Shown here piece after piece: positions 53,826 through 63,106 of a stretch of 64,000 nt of DNA. Made by a program: the position numbers and the translations under genes. The stretch comes from Cupriavidus yeoncheonensis (GTDB lineage: Bacteria > Pseudomonadota > Gammaproteobacteria > Burkholderiales > Burkholderiaceae), in NCBI RefSeq assembly GCF_905397275.1, contig NZ_CAJPUY010000011.1, forward strand, positions 1 through 64,000. Direction: 5' to 3'. A model generated the notes under the pieces. That model was not told where the DNA came from. It saw only the letters and a list, made by a program, of their open reading frames with translations, and did no database searches. Within the stretch, counting starts at the first letter, position 1, and every line of letters begins with the position of its first letter.

Positions 53826-56800
53826 ATGAACGCCCCAATACTCCCCGACGACGCCCGGAAGGCCATGGAAGCCGTGTCGATCGACGACAAGTACGCCCTC
53901 GAATCCGGCCGCGCCTTCATGAGCGGCGTGCAGGCCCTGGTGCGCCTGCCGCTGCTCCAGCGCCGGCGCGATGCGCTGGCCGGCCACAACACCGCGGCGT
54001 TCATTTCCGGCTACCGCGGATCGCCGCTCGGCAACTATGACCAGGCCATGTGGCGGGCCAAAAAGTACCTGGCCGACAACCACGTGGTGTTCAAACCCGG
54101 CGTCAACGAGGAGCTTGGCGTTACCGCCGTGTGGGGCTCGCAGCAACTCGACTTCGACGCGGACAGCAAGAAGTACGACGGCGTGTTCGGCATCTGGTAT
54201 GGCAAGGGCCCCGGCGTCGACCGCAGCGGCGATGCGCTCAAGCACGCCAACCTGGCCGGCACCTCGCGCCTGGGCGGCGTGATCGCGCTGGCCGGCGACG
54301 ACCACGTGTCCAAGAGCAGCACGCTGGCGCACCAGAGCGACCAGACCCTGATCGCCTGCGGCCTGCCGGTGTTCTTCCCGTCGAACGTGCAGGACATCCT
54401 GGACCTCGGCGTGCACGCGTTCGCCATGAGCCGCTTCAGTGGCCTGTGGGCCGGCATGAAGACCGTACAGGAGGTGGTGGAATCGGGCGCTTCGGTAGTC
54501 ACGGACTCGGACCGCGCGCGCATCATCCTGCCGGAAGACTTCGCCATGCCCGAGGGCGGCCTGCATATCCGCTGGCCCGACGATCCGCTGGCGGCCGAGG
54601 CGCGCATGATGGAGTTCAAGTGGCCGGCGGCGCTCGCCTACGTGCGCGCCAACCGGCTGAACCGCAACGTCGTCGAAAGCCCCAACGACCGGTTTGGCAT
54701 CATCGCCAGCGGCAAGGCCTATAGCGACACGCGCCAGGCCCTGCTCGACCTGGGGCTCGACGACGCGGCCTGCCGCGCGTTGGGCGTGCGGGTCCACAAG
54801 GTCAGCGTGGTGTGGCCGCTGGAGCCCGACAGCGTGCGCGACTTCGCGCACGGGCTGCGCGAAGTGCTGGTGGTCGAGGAAAAGCGCCCGCTCATCGAAC
54901 AGCAACTCAAGGACGAGCTTTACCACTATCCCGCCGACGCGCGCCCGGCCGTGTTCGGCAAGTACCAGCATGCCGACGGCGCGGGCGGAGAGTGGAGCCA
55001 CCGCAAGCCGGCCGAGGACTGGCTGCTGCGCGCCAAGGCCGACCTGTCGCCGGCACTGGTCGCCAAGGCCATCGCGCAGCGTCTCAAGGCGCTGGGCGTG
55101 CCCGCCGACGTGGCCGCGCGCATGGATGTGCGCCTGAAGGAAATCGAGGCCAAGGAACGCGCCACGGCCCAGGGCGATTCGCGCAGCGCCGATCGCCTGC
55201 CGTGGTTCTGCCCGGGCTGCCCGCACAACACCAGTACCAAGGTGCCGGAAGGCTCGGTGGCCACGGCCGGCATCGGCTGCCACGGCATGGTGGTGTGGAT
55301 GGACCGTTCGACCACCTCGTGGTCGCAGATGGGTGGCGAAGGCGTGCACTGGATGGGCCAGTCGCCGTTCAGCAAGCGCAACCATATGTTCGCCAACCTT
55401 GGCGACGGCACCTACAACCACTCCGGCCTGCTGGCGGTGCGCCAGTCCATCCACGCCGGCGTGAACATGACCTACAAGATCCTGTTCAACAGCGCCGTGG
55501 CCATGACCGGCGGACAGCCGGTGGACGGACAGCTCGATGTACCGGCCATGTCGCGCGAACTGGCCGCCGAAGGCGCCCGCCAGATCGTGGTGGTCACGGA
55601 TGAGCCCGAGAAATACAAGGGCGTCAGCAACCTGGCTGCCGGCGTCACCGTGCGCCATCGCGACGAGCTGGATGCCGTGCAGCGCGAACTGCGCGAAGTG
55701 ACGGGCGTGACCGCCATCATTTACGACCAGACCTGCGCCACCAAGAAGCGCCGCGAACGCAAGCGCGGCACCATGCCCGACCCCGCCAAGCGCGTGGTGA
55801 TCAACGAACTGGTGTGCGAAGGCTGCGGCGACTGCTCCGTGGAGAGCAACTGCCTGGCCGTGCAACCGGTGGAGACCGAGTTCGGCCGCAAGCGCAAGGT
55901 CAACCAGGACACCTGCAACAAGGACTTTTCCTGCACCAAGGGCTTCTGCCCGAGCTTCGTCACCGTCGAAGGCGGCCAGCTCAGGAAGCCGTCGGCAGGC
56001 GGCAAGAACCAGCCCGTCCCGACCGACATCCCCATGCCCGTGCTGCCCGATGCCGCCACGCCCCGGCGCATCGTCGTGGCCGGCATCGGCGGTACCGGCA
56101 TCGTGACGATCGGCGGCGTGCTGGGCATGGCCGCGCACCTGGAAGGCAAGGGCGTGATCACGCAGGACGCGACCGGCATGGCGCAGATGGGCGGCTCGAC
56201 CTGGAGCCATATCCAGATCGCCGCGAGTCCCGACGCCTTGCACGCCAGCCGCGTCGACATGGCGATGGCCGACCTGGTGATCGCCTGCGACACGGTGGTG
56301 GCCGCCAGCAAGGCCTCGCTCGCCGCCATGTCGACGCAACGGACCTACGTGGTGCTCAACAGCCATGTCACGCCGACCGCCGCGTTCGTGCGCAATCCGG
56401 ACTGGGATCCGCAGACCGCGGAAGCCGTCGGCCGCATTGCACAGGCAGTCGGCAGCGGCCAGGTTGGCAGCTTCGACGCCGAACAGGTCTCGAAGCAGGT
56501 CATGGGCCAGTCCATCTATGCCAACCTGATGATGCTGGGCTACGCCTGGCAGAAGGGCCGCGTGCCGCTGTCGCATGCCGCGCTGATGCGCGCCATCGAA
56601 CTCAACGGCGTGCAGGTCGACAGCAACAAGGCCGCGTTCGAATGGGGCCGGATGTGCGCGCACGACATGTCGCGCGTCCCGGCGCGTCCCGCCAACGCGC
56701 AAGTGATCCAGTTCGTGCGCAAGCCGACGCTGGAAGACCTGCTGGCCCGGCACGTCGAGTTCCTCACCGCCTACCAGAACCGCGCCTATGCCTCGCAGTA

Positions 56801-57392
56801 CGAGGCCCTTGTCGACCGCGTCCGGATCGCCGAGTCCGTCACGGGTGGCACCCGCCTCACCGAAGCCGTGGCGCGCTCGCTGTTCAAGCTGATGGCCTAC
56901 AAGGACGAGTACGAAGTGGCGCGCCTGCACACCGACGCCGCGTTCCGCAAGCAGATCGAGTCGATGTTCGAAGGCGACTTCCGCCTGGTGCACCACCTGG
57001 CGCCGCCGCTGTTCGCCAGGAAGAACCAGGACGGCGTGCCGCTCAAGGCTGCCTATGGTCCCTGGGTGCGCAAGGCGTTCGCGGTGCTGGCCCGCTTCAA
57101 GGGCCTGCGCGGCACCGCGCTCGACCCGTTCGGCTACACCGCCGAGCGCCGTGAAGAGCGCGCGCTGATCGCGGAGTACCGCGGCTGCATCGAGGCGCTG
57201 CTGCCGAAGCTTTCCGCGCAGAACCTGGAGCTGGCGCTGGAGATCGCGCGGCTGCCGATGGACATCCGCGGCTATGGCCACGTCAAGGCACGCAACCTCG
57301 CCGCCACCGGCGCGCGCTGGGAACGGCTCAAGGCGCAGTGGGACGGTAGCGACGTCCGCAACGAAGACATCAAGCCGACCGTGGCGGCCTGA
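53826..57392 (+). CDS. Fused indolepyruvate-type 2-oxoacid:ferredoxin oxidoreductase
   Basis: 1188 residues. The order is: pyruvate-binding/TPP N-terminal domain (FISGYRGSPLGNYDQAMWRA), a TPP-binding region with FCPGCPHNTSTKVPEGS and AGIGCHGMVVWMDRST, a Cys-rich iron-sulfur section (CEGCGDCSVESNC and CNKDFSCTKGFC), and a gamma domain with VAGIGGTGIVTIGGVLGMAA and QDATGMAQMGGSTWSHI. The family decarboxylates aryl- or other 2-oxoacids to acyl-CoA with ferredoxin as acceptor. It lies 98 bp after the Ldh2 gene. Its native substrate here is probably the 2-oxoacid made by that dehydrogenase. Confidence 0.93.
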   Translation: MNAPILPDDARKAMEAVSIDDKYALESGRAFMSGVQALVRLPLLQRRRDALAGHNTAAFISGYRGSPLGNYDQAMWRAKKYLADNHVVFKPGVNEELGVTAVWGSQQLDFDADSKKYDGVFGIWYGKGPGVDRSGDALKHANLAGTSRLGGVIALAGDDHVSKSSTLAHQSDQTLIACGLPVFFPSNVQDILDLGVHAFAMSRFSGLWAGMKTVQEVVESGASVVTDSDRARIILPEDFAMPEGGLHIRWPDDPLAAEARMMEFKWPAALAYVRANRLNRNVVESPNDRFGIIASGKAYSDTRQALLDLGLDDAACRALGVRVHKVSVVWPLEPDSVRDFAHGLREVLVVEEKRPLIEQQLKDELYHYPADARPAVFGKYQHADGAGGEWSHRKPAEDWLLRAKADLSPALVAKAIAQRLKALGVPADVAARMDVRLKEIEAKERATAQGDSRSADRLPWFCPGCPHNTSTKVPEGSVATAGIGCHGMVVWMDRSTTSWSQMGGEGVHWMGQSPFSKRNHMFANLGDGTYNHSGLLAVRQSIHAGVNMTYKILFNSAVAMTGGQPVDGQLDVPAMSRELAAEGARQIVVVTDEPEKYKGVSNLAAGVTVRHRDELDAVQRELREVTGVTAIIYDQTCATKKRRERKRGTMPDPAKRVVINELVCEGCGDCSVESNCLAVQPVETEFGRKRKVNQDTCNKDFSCTKGFCPSFVTVEGGQLRKPSAGGKNQPVPTDIPMPVLPDAATPRRIVVAGIGGTGIVTIGGVLGMAAHLEGKGVITQDATGMAQMGGSTWSHIQIAASPDALHASRVDMAMADLVIACDTVVAASKASLAAMSTQRTYVVLNSHVTPTAAFVRNPDWDPQTAEAVGRIAQAVGSGQVGSFDAEQVSKQVMGQSIYANLMMLGYAWQKGRVPLSHAALMRAIELNGVQVDSNKAAFEWGRMCAHDMSRVPARPANAQVIQFVRKPTLEDLLARHVEFLTAYQNRAYASQYEALVDRVRIAESVTGGTRLTEAVARSLFKLMAYKDEYEVARLHTDAAFRKQIESMFEGDFRLVHHLAPPLFARKNQDGVPLKAAYGPWVRKAFAVLARFKGLRGTALDPFGYTAERREERALIAEYRGCIEALLPKLSAQNLELALEIARLPMDIRGYGHVKARNLAATGARWERLKAQWDGSDVRNEDIKPTVAA

Positions 57393-57465
57393 ACCAGACT
57401 GGTGTAGAGAGGCCCCCGCTGCAAGGCGGCGCGGGGACCATCCAACGATAACGAGGAGACAACCC

Positions 57466-58446
57466 ATGAAATCCGTACTGCACCGCGCCGGCCGCACCCT
57501 TGGCGCCATTGCGCTTGCCGCCTGTGCCGCCAGCGCCCTGGCCCAGGGCGCCTACCCGAACCGCCCGGTGCGCATCATCGTGCCGTGGCCGGCAGGCGGT
57601 GGTGTCGACACCGTCACCCGCACCGTGGCCGAAAAGCTGACCGCGAGCCTGGGCCAGCAGTTCGTGGTCGACAACCGTCCCGGCGCGACCGGCAATATCG
57701 GCGCCGGCGCGGCTGCCAAGTCCGCGCCCGACGGCTACACGCTGCTGGTCGCCAGCGCGCCGATGGCCATCAACGCGAGCCTGCAGAAGAACCTGCCGTT
57801 CGACCTGGGCAAGGACTTCGCGCCGCTCGGGCTGATGGCGAGTTCGCCTTACATGCTGGTGGTCAATCCGTCCGTCGCGGGCTCGGTCAAGGATCTCGTC
57901 GCCCGGGCGAAGGCGGAGCCCGGCAAGCTCAGCTACGCATCGGTAGGCCCCGGCACGCAGCAGAACGTGGTCAGCGAAGTCTTCAAGGACATGGCCCGCG
58001 TCGATATCGTCCACGCGCCGTACAAGGGCGGCCCGCAGGCGCTCACCGACATGGTGGGCGGCCATATCCACATGATGTTCCACGGCGTGCCGGCGGTGAT
58101 GCCGTTCGTGAAGGGCGGCCAGCTCAAGGGCATTGCAGTGGCCAGCAAGCAGCGCCTGCCCCTGTTCCCGGAGATCCCGACCATGGCCGAGGCCGGCTTC
58201 CCCGGCATCGAGGCGAGCGAATGGTACGGCCTGGTGGCTCCGGCCGGCACGCCGAAGGACATCGTCGCGCTGCTGGGCAAGGAGATCGAGAAGGCGCTCA
58301 ATGCGCCCGGCGTGCGCCAGCAGCTGGCCAGCAAGGGGTATGAGCCGGCTGCCGGCGGCTCGCCCGACCAGTTCGCGACCTTCATGGCCGCCGAGCAGAA
58401 GAAATGGGCGCTGGCCATCAAGCAGACGGGATTCCGGCTGGAATAA
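57466..58446 (+). CDS. Bug-family binding protein (first of tandem pair)
   Basis: 326 residues. A Sec signal ends near SALAQGAYP, then Bug motifs NRPVRIIVPWPAGGGVDTVT and VVDNRPGATGNIGAGAAAKS. Later segments include HAPYKGGPQALTDMVGGHIH and SEWYGLVAPAGTPKDIVALL. It is a close paralogue of the next gene. GAGGAG precedes the ATG by about 8 nt. No TctA or TctB membrane genes accompany it, so it may deliver its ligand to the downstream permease or to a distant tripartite transporter. Confidence 0.93.
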   Translation: MKSVLHRAGRTLGAIALAACAASALAQGAYPNRPVRIIVPWPAGGGVDTVTRTVAEKLTASLGQQFVVDNRPGATGNIGAGAAAKSAPDGYTLLVASAPMAINASLQKNLPFDLGKDFAPLGLMASSPYMLVVNPSVAGSVKDLVARAKAEPGKLSYASVGPGTQQNVVSEVFKDMARVDIVHAPYKGGPQALTDMVGGHIHMMFHGVPAVMPFVKGGQLKGIAVASKQRLPLFPEIPTMAEAGFPGIEASEWYGLVAPAGTPKDIVALLGKEIEKALNAPGVRQQLASKGYEPAAGGSPDQFATFMAAEQKKWALAIKQTGFRLE

Positions 58447-58452
58447 CGCACG

Positions 58453-58479
58453 GGTGTCCCGCCGCCGCGGCGGGATACC
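58453..58479 (+). promoter_or_regulatory. Hairpin between tandem Bug genes
   Basis: GGTGTCCCGCCG (58453-58464) pairs with CGGCGGGATACC (58468-58479), one G-U pair, around a CCG loop. No U-tract. It may protect mRNA ends or attenuate the second gene. Confidence 0.5.
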
Positions 58480-58501
58480 GGCAAGAAGCGAGGAGACAGT
58501 T

Positions 58502-59482
58502 ATGACATTGCAGACGCGATGCAGGCGGCAGGTGCTTGGCGCGATCGGACTCACGGCCATGATGATGACCGGAGCATGGGCGCAGGGCGCCTATCCGGAT
58601 CACGTCGTCCGCGTCATCGTGCCGTGGCCCGCCGGCGGCAGTGTGGACATGGCCACGCGCGTGGTGGCCGAGCAGCTGTCCGGCGGCCTCGGCCAGCCGG
58701 TGGTGATCGAGAACCGCCCCGGCGCGGCCGGCAACATCGGCGCAGCCGCTGCCGCGAAGGCAGCCCCGGACGGCTACACCCTGCTGGTGGCGACCACGCC
58801 GATGATCATCAACCGCAGCCTGCAAGGCAGCACCGTGGTGGACCTGTCGCGCGAATTCGTGCCGGTCGGGCAGTTGGTCAGCCTGAACTATGTCATGGTG
58901 GTCAACCCCGCAGTGGCCGGCTCGGTACAGGAGCTGGTGGCGAAAGCCAAGGCCAGTCCCGGGCACTTCAGCTACGCCTCTTCGGGGCCGGGTACGCAGC
59001 TTCACCTGATTGGCGAATCCTTCAAGCGGGCGGCCGGCGTCGATATCGTGCACGCGCCGTACAAGGGCGCGCCACCCGCGCTGGCCGACCTGGTCGGCGG
59101 CCATGTCCAGCTGATGTTCCCGGGCCTGCCGGTGGTGGAGCCGCTGCTGCGCTCCAGGCAGCTCAAGGCGCTCGCGGTGGTCAGCACGCACCGCCTGCCG
59201 CAGTTGCCCGACGTGCCGACGCTGGCCGAGGCTGGCGTTGCCGGCATCGACTCCAGCGAGTGGTATGGCCTGGTGGCGCCCGCCGGCACGCCGCCGCAGA
59301 TGGTGGCCAGGCTGAGCGGGGAACTGGCCAAGGTCATGCGCAACCCGGCCGTCCGGCAGCGCCTGGCCAGCCAGGGCTTCGAGCCGGTCGGCAGTACCCC
59401 GCAGGCATTCGCGGGCCTCATCGAGGCGGAGCAGAAGAAATGGCCGCTCGCCGTGCGCCGCGCGGGGCTTCAGCCCGAGTAG
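58502..59482 (+). CDS. Bug-family binding protein (second of tandem pair)
   Basis: 326 residues, the same length as its upstream paralogue. Signal sequence (ends near GAWAQGAYP), then VRVIVPWPAGGSVDMATRVV and VVIENRPGAAGNIGAAAAAK. It shares HAPYKGAPPALADLVGGHV and SEWYGLVAPAGTPPQMVARL with the first. The pair looks like a tandem duplication that has diverged. Strong ribosome-binding site GAGGAGAC. It precedes the MHS-type permease gene. Confidence 0.93.
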   Translation: MTLQTRCRRQVLGAIGLTAMMMTGAWAQGAYPDHVVRVIVPWPAGGSVDMATRVVAEQLSGGLGQPVVIENRPGAAGNIGAAAAAKAAPDGYTLLVATTPMIINRSLQGSTVVDLSREFVPVGQLVSLNYVMVVNPAVAGSVQELVAKAKASPGHFSYASSGPGTQLHLIGESFKRAAGVDIVHAPYKGAPPALADLVGGHVQLMFPGLPVVEPLLRSRQLKALAVVSTHRLPQLPDVPTLAEAGVAGIDSSEWYGLVAPAGTPPQMVARLSGELAKVMRNPAVRQRLASQGFEPVGSTPQAFAGLIEAEQKKWPLAVRRAGLQPE

Positions 59483-59598
59483 CGGAACCGGAACCAGGTC
59501 AAGTGGACGGAACCGCCCGAGGCCCGTCATCGATTTCAGATTGAGACAACGCGGCAGCCGGACAGGACTCACCGGCCTGCCGCGCCAGGAGAGTTGCA

Positions 59599-60927
59599 AT
59601 GCCCCTCGACCCCACCACCATGGCCGCACCGACGCACCCGCCGGTATCCAGCCAGGACGCGGACCAGAAGAAACCCATGTCGAAGGCGTCGGCCATTACG
59701 GCCATCACCATCGGCGGCGCGCTGGAGCTGTATGACTCCGGCGTCTACAACTTCTTCGCCATGCTGATCATTCCGCTCTACTTTCCCGTGGGCAATCCGT
59801 TTGGCCAGCTGCTGCTGTCGTTCGGCACGTTCGGCGCGGGCTACCTGATGCGCCCGCTCGGCGGGCTGGTGATCGGCGCCTATGCCGACCGCCGCGGCCG
59901 CAAGCCGGCGGTGCTGCTGTCGATGTGGCTGATGGCGTTCAGCGCGCTGATCCTGGTGGTGACGCCGCCTTATGCCCAGCTCGGCATCATGGCCCCGGTC
60001 CTGATGATCGTGGCGCGGCTGATACAGGGCTTCGCGATCGGCGGCGAGATGGGTTCGGCCACTGCGATGCTGATGGAGTACGCGGACGAACGTTCGCGCG
60101 GCTTCTACACCAGCTGGCAGACCGCCAGCCAGGGCATTGCCGCCGTCTTTGCCGCACTGGTGGCACTTGTGCTCAGCCATTCCCTGAGCCCGGCTTCCCT
60201 GGAGCACTGGGGCTGGCGCGTGGCCTTCCTGATCGGAATCCTGGTGATCCCGGTCGGCCAGGTCATTCGCCGCCGCCTGGAAGAAACGCTGGAGCCGCCC
60301 GCGCGCAAGAAGGCCGCCGCCGGCGGCTGGCAGCTGATGCGCCAGTACTGGCGCGAACTGGTGGCCAGCGTGCTGCTGATGACCGGCCTGGCCGCCGCCG
60401 TACACCTGATCGCCTACTACCTGCCCAACTACGCCACCTTCCAGCTCAACATCCCGCGCGGCGACGCGGTCTGGGCCGGCTTTGTCGCGGCGGGCATGAT
60501 GGTGATCTTCGGCCCCATCGCCGGCTGGATGAGCGACCGGTTCGGGCGCCGCACCATCGTGTGGTGGTCGCGCCTGGCGCTGCTGGTGATGGCGTACCCG
60601 GCCTTCGTCGTGATCAATGCCTTCCCGTCCCTGACCTGCCTGCTGGTGGTGGTCGGCTGCCTGGCGATCCCGATGGCGATGACCTCGCCCGCCACGCTGG
60701 TGCTGGTCAGCGAGGTGCTGCCGCAGCGCCTGCGCGCCACCGGCATGGCGGTGACCTACTACGTGGCGATCGCGGTGTTCGGCGGCTTCGCCCAGTTGTT
60801 CTCGACCGTGCTGATCCACATGACGGGCAGTCCGAACGCGCCTGCGTTCTACCTGATCGGCTGCGGCCTGGTCTCGCTGCTGGGGCTGGCGATGGTGCCC
60901 GAGACGCTGGGTCGGAAGCTTTCATGA
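59599..60927 (+). CDS. MHS-family MFS permease
   Basis: 442 residues with about 12 helices. Family marks are ITIGGALELYDSGVYNFFAM, the loop GAYADRRGRKPAVLLSMWLM, RLIQGFAIGGEMGSATAMLM and the second half loop WMSDRFGRRTIVWWSRLALL. Metabolite:H+ symporters of this type take up dicarboxylates, betaine, shikimate and similar acids. AGGAG lies 8 nt before the ATG. It is the last gene of the rightward array and probably imports the pathway substrate. Confidence 0.92.
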   Translation: MPLDPTTMAAPTHPPVSSQDADQKKPMSKASAITAITIGGALELYDSGVYNFFAMLIIPLYFPVGNPFGQLLLSFGTFGAGYLMRPLGGLVIGAYADRRGRKPAVLLSMWLMAFSALILVVTPPYAQLGIMAPVLMIVARLIQGFAIGGEMGSATAMLMEYADERSRGFYTSWQTASQGIAAVFAALVALVLSHSLSPASLEHWGWRVAFLIGILVIPVGQVIRRRLEETLEPPARKKAAAGGWQLMRQYWRELVASVLLMTGLAAAVHLIAYYLPNYATFQLNIPRGDAVWAGFVAAGMMVIFGPIAGWMSDRFGRRTIVWWSRLALLVMAYPAFVVINAFPSLTCLLVVVGCLAIPMAMTSPATLVLVSEVLPQRLRATGMAVTYYVAIAVFGGFAQLFSTVLIHMTGSPNAPAFYLIGCGLVSLLGLAMVPETLGRKLS

Positions 60928-60935
60928 CGCGCGCG

Positions 60936-60970
60936 GCAAGCGTCCCGGCGGTGAGCCGCCGGGCGCTTGC
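60936..60970. terminator. 15-bp stem hairpin at convergent junction
   Basis: GCAAGCGTCCCGGCGG (60936-60951) pairs with CCGCCGGGCGCTTGC (60956-60970) with one bulged T. It lies between the convergent permease and small unknown genes. No U-tract on either strand. Confidence 0.6.
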
Positions 60971-60989
60971 TGCCGGTGTCATGACACGT

Positions 60990-61331
60990 TCAGGGGTCCG
61001 TCTCCAGTATCACGCCGGCAGCGCGAATCACTTGCAGGTAAGCGAACGTATCGCCGACGGCGGTGGTTGCCTGCTCCGCAAGCCGCCACACGCGCGCAGA
61101 TTTTTCGGCGCTGGCCATCATCGATTCGAGCGCTGCCGAATGCGCGAATCCATGAGCGGCCGCCGCGCCGAGCACGGCATCCAGGACGCGTCGCGCAGCA
61201 GCCCGGGCATCGACCGCCGCCCGGGGAGCCTGGTAGGCGAGAAAGCCCGCCATCAGCAGGAATTCGGCCGGACTGACGTGCTGGCCATTGCCCACAGGCA
61301 CGCCGGCTGTGCTGTCGTGATTGAGCGCCAC
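60990..61331 (-). CDS. Hypothetical Ala-rich protein (113 aa)
   Basis: 113 residues, helical, rich in Ala. Segments are NGQHVSPAEFLLMAGFLAYQ, AARRVLDAVLGAAAAHGFAH and FAYLQVIRAAGVILETDP. No signal or membrane helix is clear. It starts with a GTG at 61331, preceded by an almost perfect Shine-Dalgarno sequence (GGGAGGTGAT). No family recognised. It converges with the permease gene. Confidence 0.7.
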   Translation of the reverse strand: MALNHDSTAGVPVGNGQHVSPAEFLLMAGFLAYQAPRAAVDARAAARRVLDAVLGAAAAHGFAHSAALESMMASAEKSARVWRLAEQATTAVGDTFAYLQVIRAAGVILETDP

Positions 61332-61684
61332 ACATCACCTCCCGCATTGGTGCACCAAGCGCCACGCTGATTCCTTCGGACTCGACCAAATATAGTACAG
61401 AGCGCTTCGCTTATGCCGGATGAAGGCGGCATGCGATCACGGCCCGATCACCGCTCTTAAGTGCCCTTTCCATTAAGCGTGGCGGTCGGCAACCGGTACA
61501 TGTGACCGGCCGCCCTCCATGTCATCGCGCCATGCCTGCGGACCGGCCAACTTTTTCGCGATGTCCAGCCCGCAAGTCGTAGTATTCTTGAGCCGCATCC
61601 TGCTCCCCCTGTGATTGCCGCGGTTTCGCGAGTTCATACCGGTGACGATCGCAGTCAAGCCGACTACTTTCTTCGAGGACATTT
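61332..61684. other. 353-bp intergenic region upstream of the hpnJ-like gene
   Basis: Divergent spacer. It has an inverted repeat CTTAA/TTAAG at 61455-61477 and a near-palindrome CCGGTACATGTGACCGG at 61493-61509, both possible operators. Neither is tied to a known regulator. No gene or RNA supported. Confidence 0.45.
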
Positions 61685-63106
61685 ATGAAAACGCTGTTTC
61701 TGCAGGCACCTTCATATGACGGCTTCGACGGGGGAGCGGGCTCGCGCTTCCAGACGAAGCGAGAGATCCGGTCTTTCTGGTATCCGACGTGGCTCGCCCA
61801 GCCCGCTGCAATGGTCCCGGATAGCCGCCTCGTGGATGCTCCCGCAGACGGCCTGTCGCTGGAAGCGACCCTGGACATTGCCGAGCCGTACGAACTGGTC
61901 ATTATTCATACGAGCTCTCCGTCGTTCCCCAGCGACATCCAGTTCGCGGAACATCTCAAGCGCCGCAAGCCCGCGATCCTGATCGGAATGGTCGGCGCAA
62001 AAGTCGCCGTTGATCCTCACGGCTCGCTTACCGCAAGCGACGCACTGGATTTCGTGTGCCGTGAAGAATTCGACTTCACCTGCCGCGACATCGCGCAGGG
62101 GCTGCCTTTCGCGTCGATCCTCGGGCTCAGCTATCGGCTGCCCGATGGCGCGATCATGCACAACGACGCCCGGCCGATCCTGGAAGACATGGACCAGCTT
62201 CCATTCGTCGCACCCGTCTACAAGCGCGACCTGACGACCCGGAATTACTTCAGCGGCTACCTCAAGCATCCCTATGTCTCGCTCTACACGGGGCGCGGCT
62301 GCAAATCCCGTTGCACGTTCTGTCTCTGGCCGCACACCGTCGGCGGGCATCGCTATCGCACGCGTTCGGTCGAGAACGTTCTGGAAGAGGTCAAGTGGAT
62401 CCGGGACAACATGCCCGAGGTCAAGGAGATCATGTTCGACGACGATACCTTTACCGACCTGAGGCCGAGAGCGGAAGAGATCGCCCGCGGCCTGGGCAAG
62501 CTGGGGGTGACGTGGTCGTGCAATGCCAAGGCGAATGTGCCCTATTCCACCCTCAAGGTGATGAAAGAGAACGGCTTGCGGCTGCTGCTCGTCGGCTACG
62601 AATCCGGCGACGACCAGATTCTCGTGAACGTCAAGAAGGGCCTGCGGACCGATATGGCGCGCCGCTTCAGTGACGATTGCCGCAAGCTCGGCATCAAGAT
62701 CCACGGCACGTTCATTCTCGGGCTCCCAGGCGAGACGCACGAAACGATCAAGAAGACCATCCAGTACGCCAAGGAGATCAACCCCCACACCATCCAGGTG
62801 TCACTCGCGGCGCCCTATCCGGGCACGGTCCTGCACAAGCAGGCGGTCGAGAACGGATGGCTGAATGACAGCAAGGTCATCACCCTCCTCAACGACTCCG
62901 GCACCCAGGCTTCGACCATCGGCTATCCGCACCTGTCGCGCGAAGAGATCTACCTTGGCGTGGAGGAATTCTATAAGCGGTTCTATTTCAGGCCATCGAA
63001 GATCTGGGAAATCGTCCGCGAGATGCTGATGAGCTGGGACATGATGAAGCGGCGCCTGCAGGAAGGCGTGGAGTTCTTCAGGTTCCTCCGGGCGCGCAAG
63101 GCATAG
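61685..63106 (+). CDS. hpnJ: HpnJ-like hopanoid radical-SAM enzyme
   Basis: 473 residues. B12-binding-like N-terminal region (ELVIIHTSSPSFPSDIQFAE), then a radical-SAM core with CKSRCTFC (Cys206, 210, 213) in YTGRGCKSRCTFCLWPHTVG and TFILGLPGETHETIKKTIQY. The opening FLQAPSYDGFDGGAGSRFQT and FWYPTWLAQPAAMV are the hallmarks of HpnJ, which makes the cyclitol ether headgroup of bacteriohopanetetrol. Length fits HpnJ. GAGGACATTT precedes the ATG. No other hopanoid gene (shc, hpnA-I, hpnK) is in the window, which is unusual because these genes normally cluster. Confidence 0.85.
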   Translation: MKTLFLQAPSYDGFDGGAGSRFQTKREIRSFWYPTWLAQPAAMVPDSRLVDAPADGLSLEATLDIAEPYELVIIHTSSPSFPSDIQFAEHLKRRKPAILIGMVGAKVAVDPHGSLTASDALDFVCREEFDFTCRDIAQGLPFASILGLSYRLPDGAIMHNDARPILEDMDQLPFVAPVYKRDLTTRNYFSGYLKHPYVSLYTGRGCKSRCTFCLWPHTVGGHRYRTRSVENVLEEVKWIRDNMPEVKEIMFDDDTFTDLRPRAEEIARGLGKLGVTWSCNAKANVPYSTLKVMKENGLRLLLVGYESGDDQILVNVKKGLRTDMARRFSDDCRKLGIKIHGTFILGLPGETHETIKKTIQYAKEINPHTIQVSLAAPYPGTVLHKQAVENGWLNDSKVITLLNDSGTQASTIGYPHLSREEIYLGVEEFYKRFYFRPSKIWEIVREMLMSWDMMKRRLQEGVEFFRFLRARKA

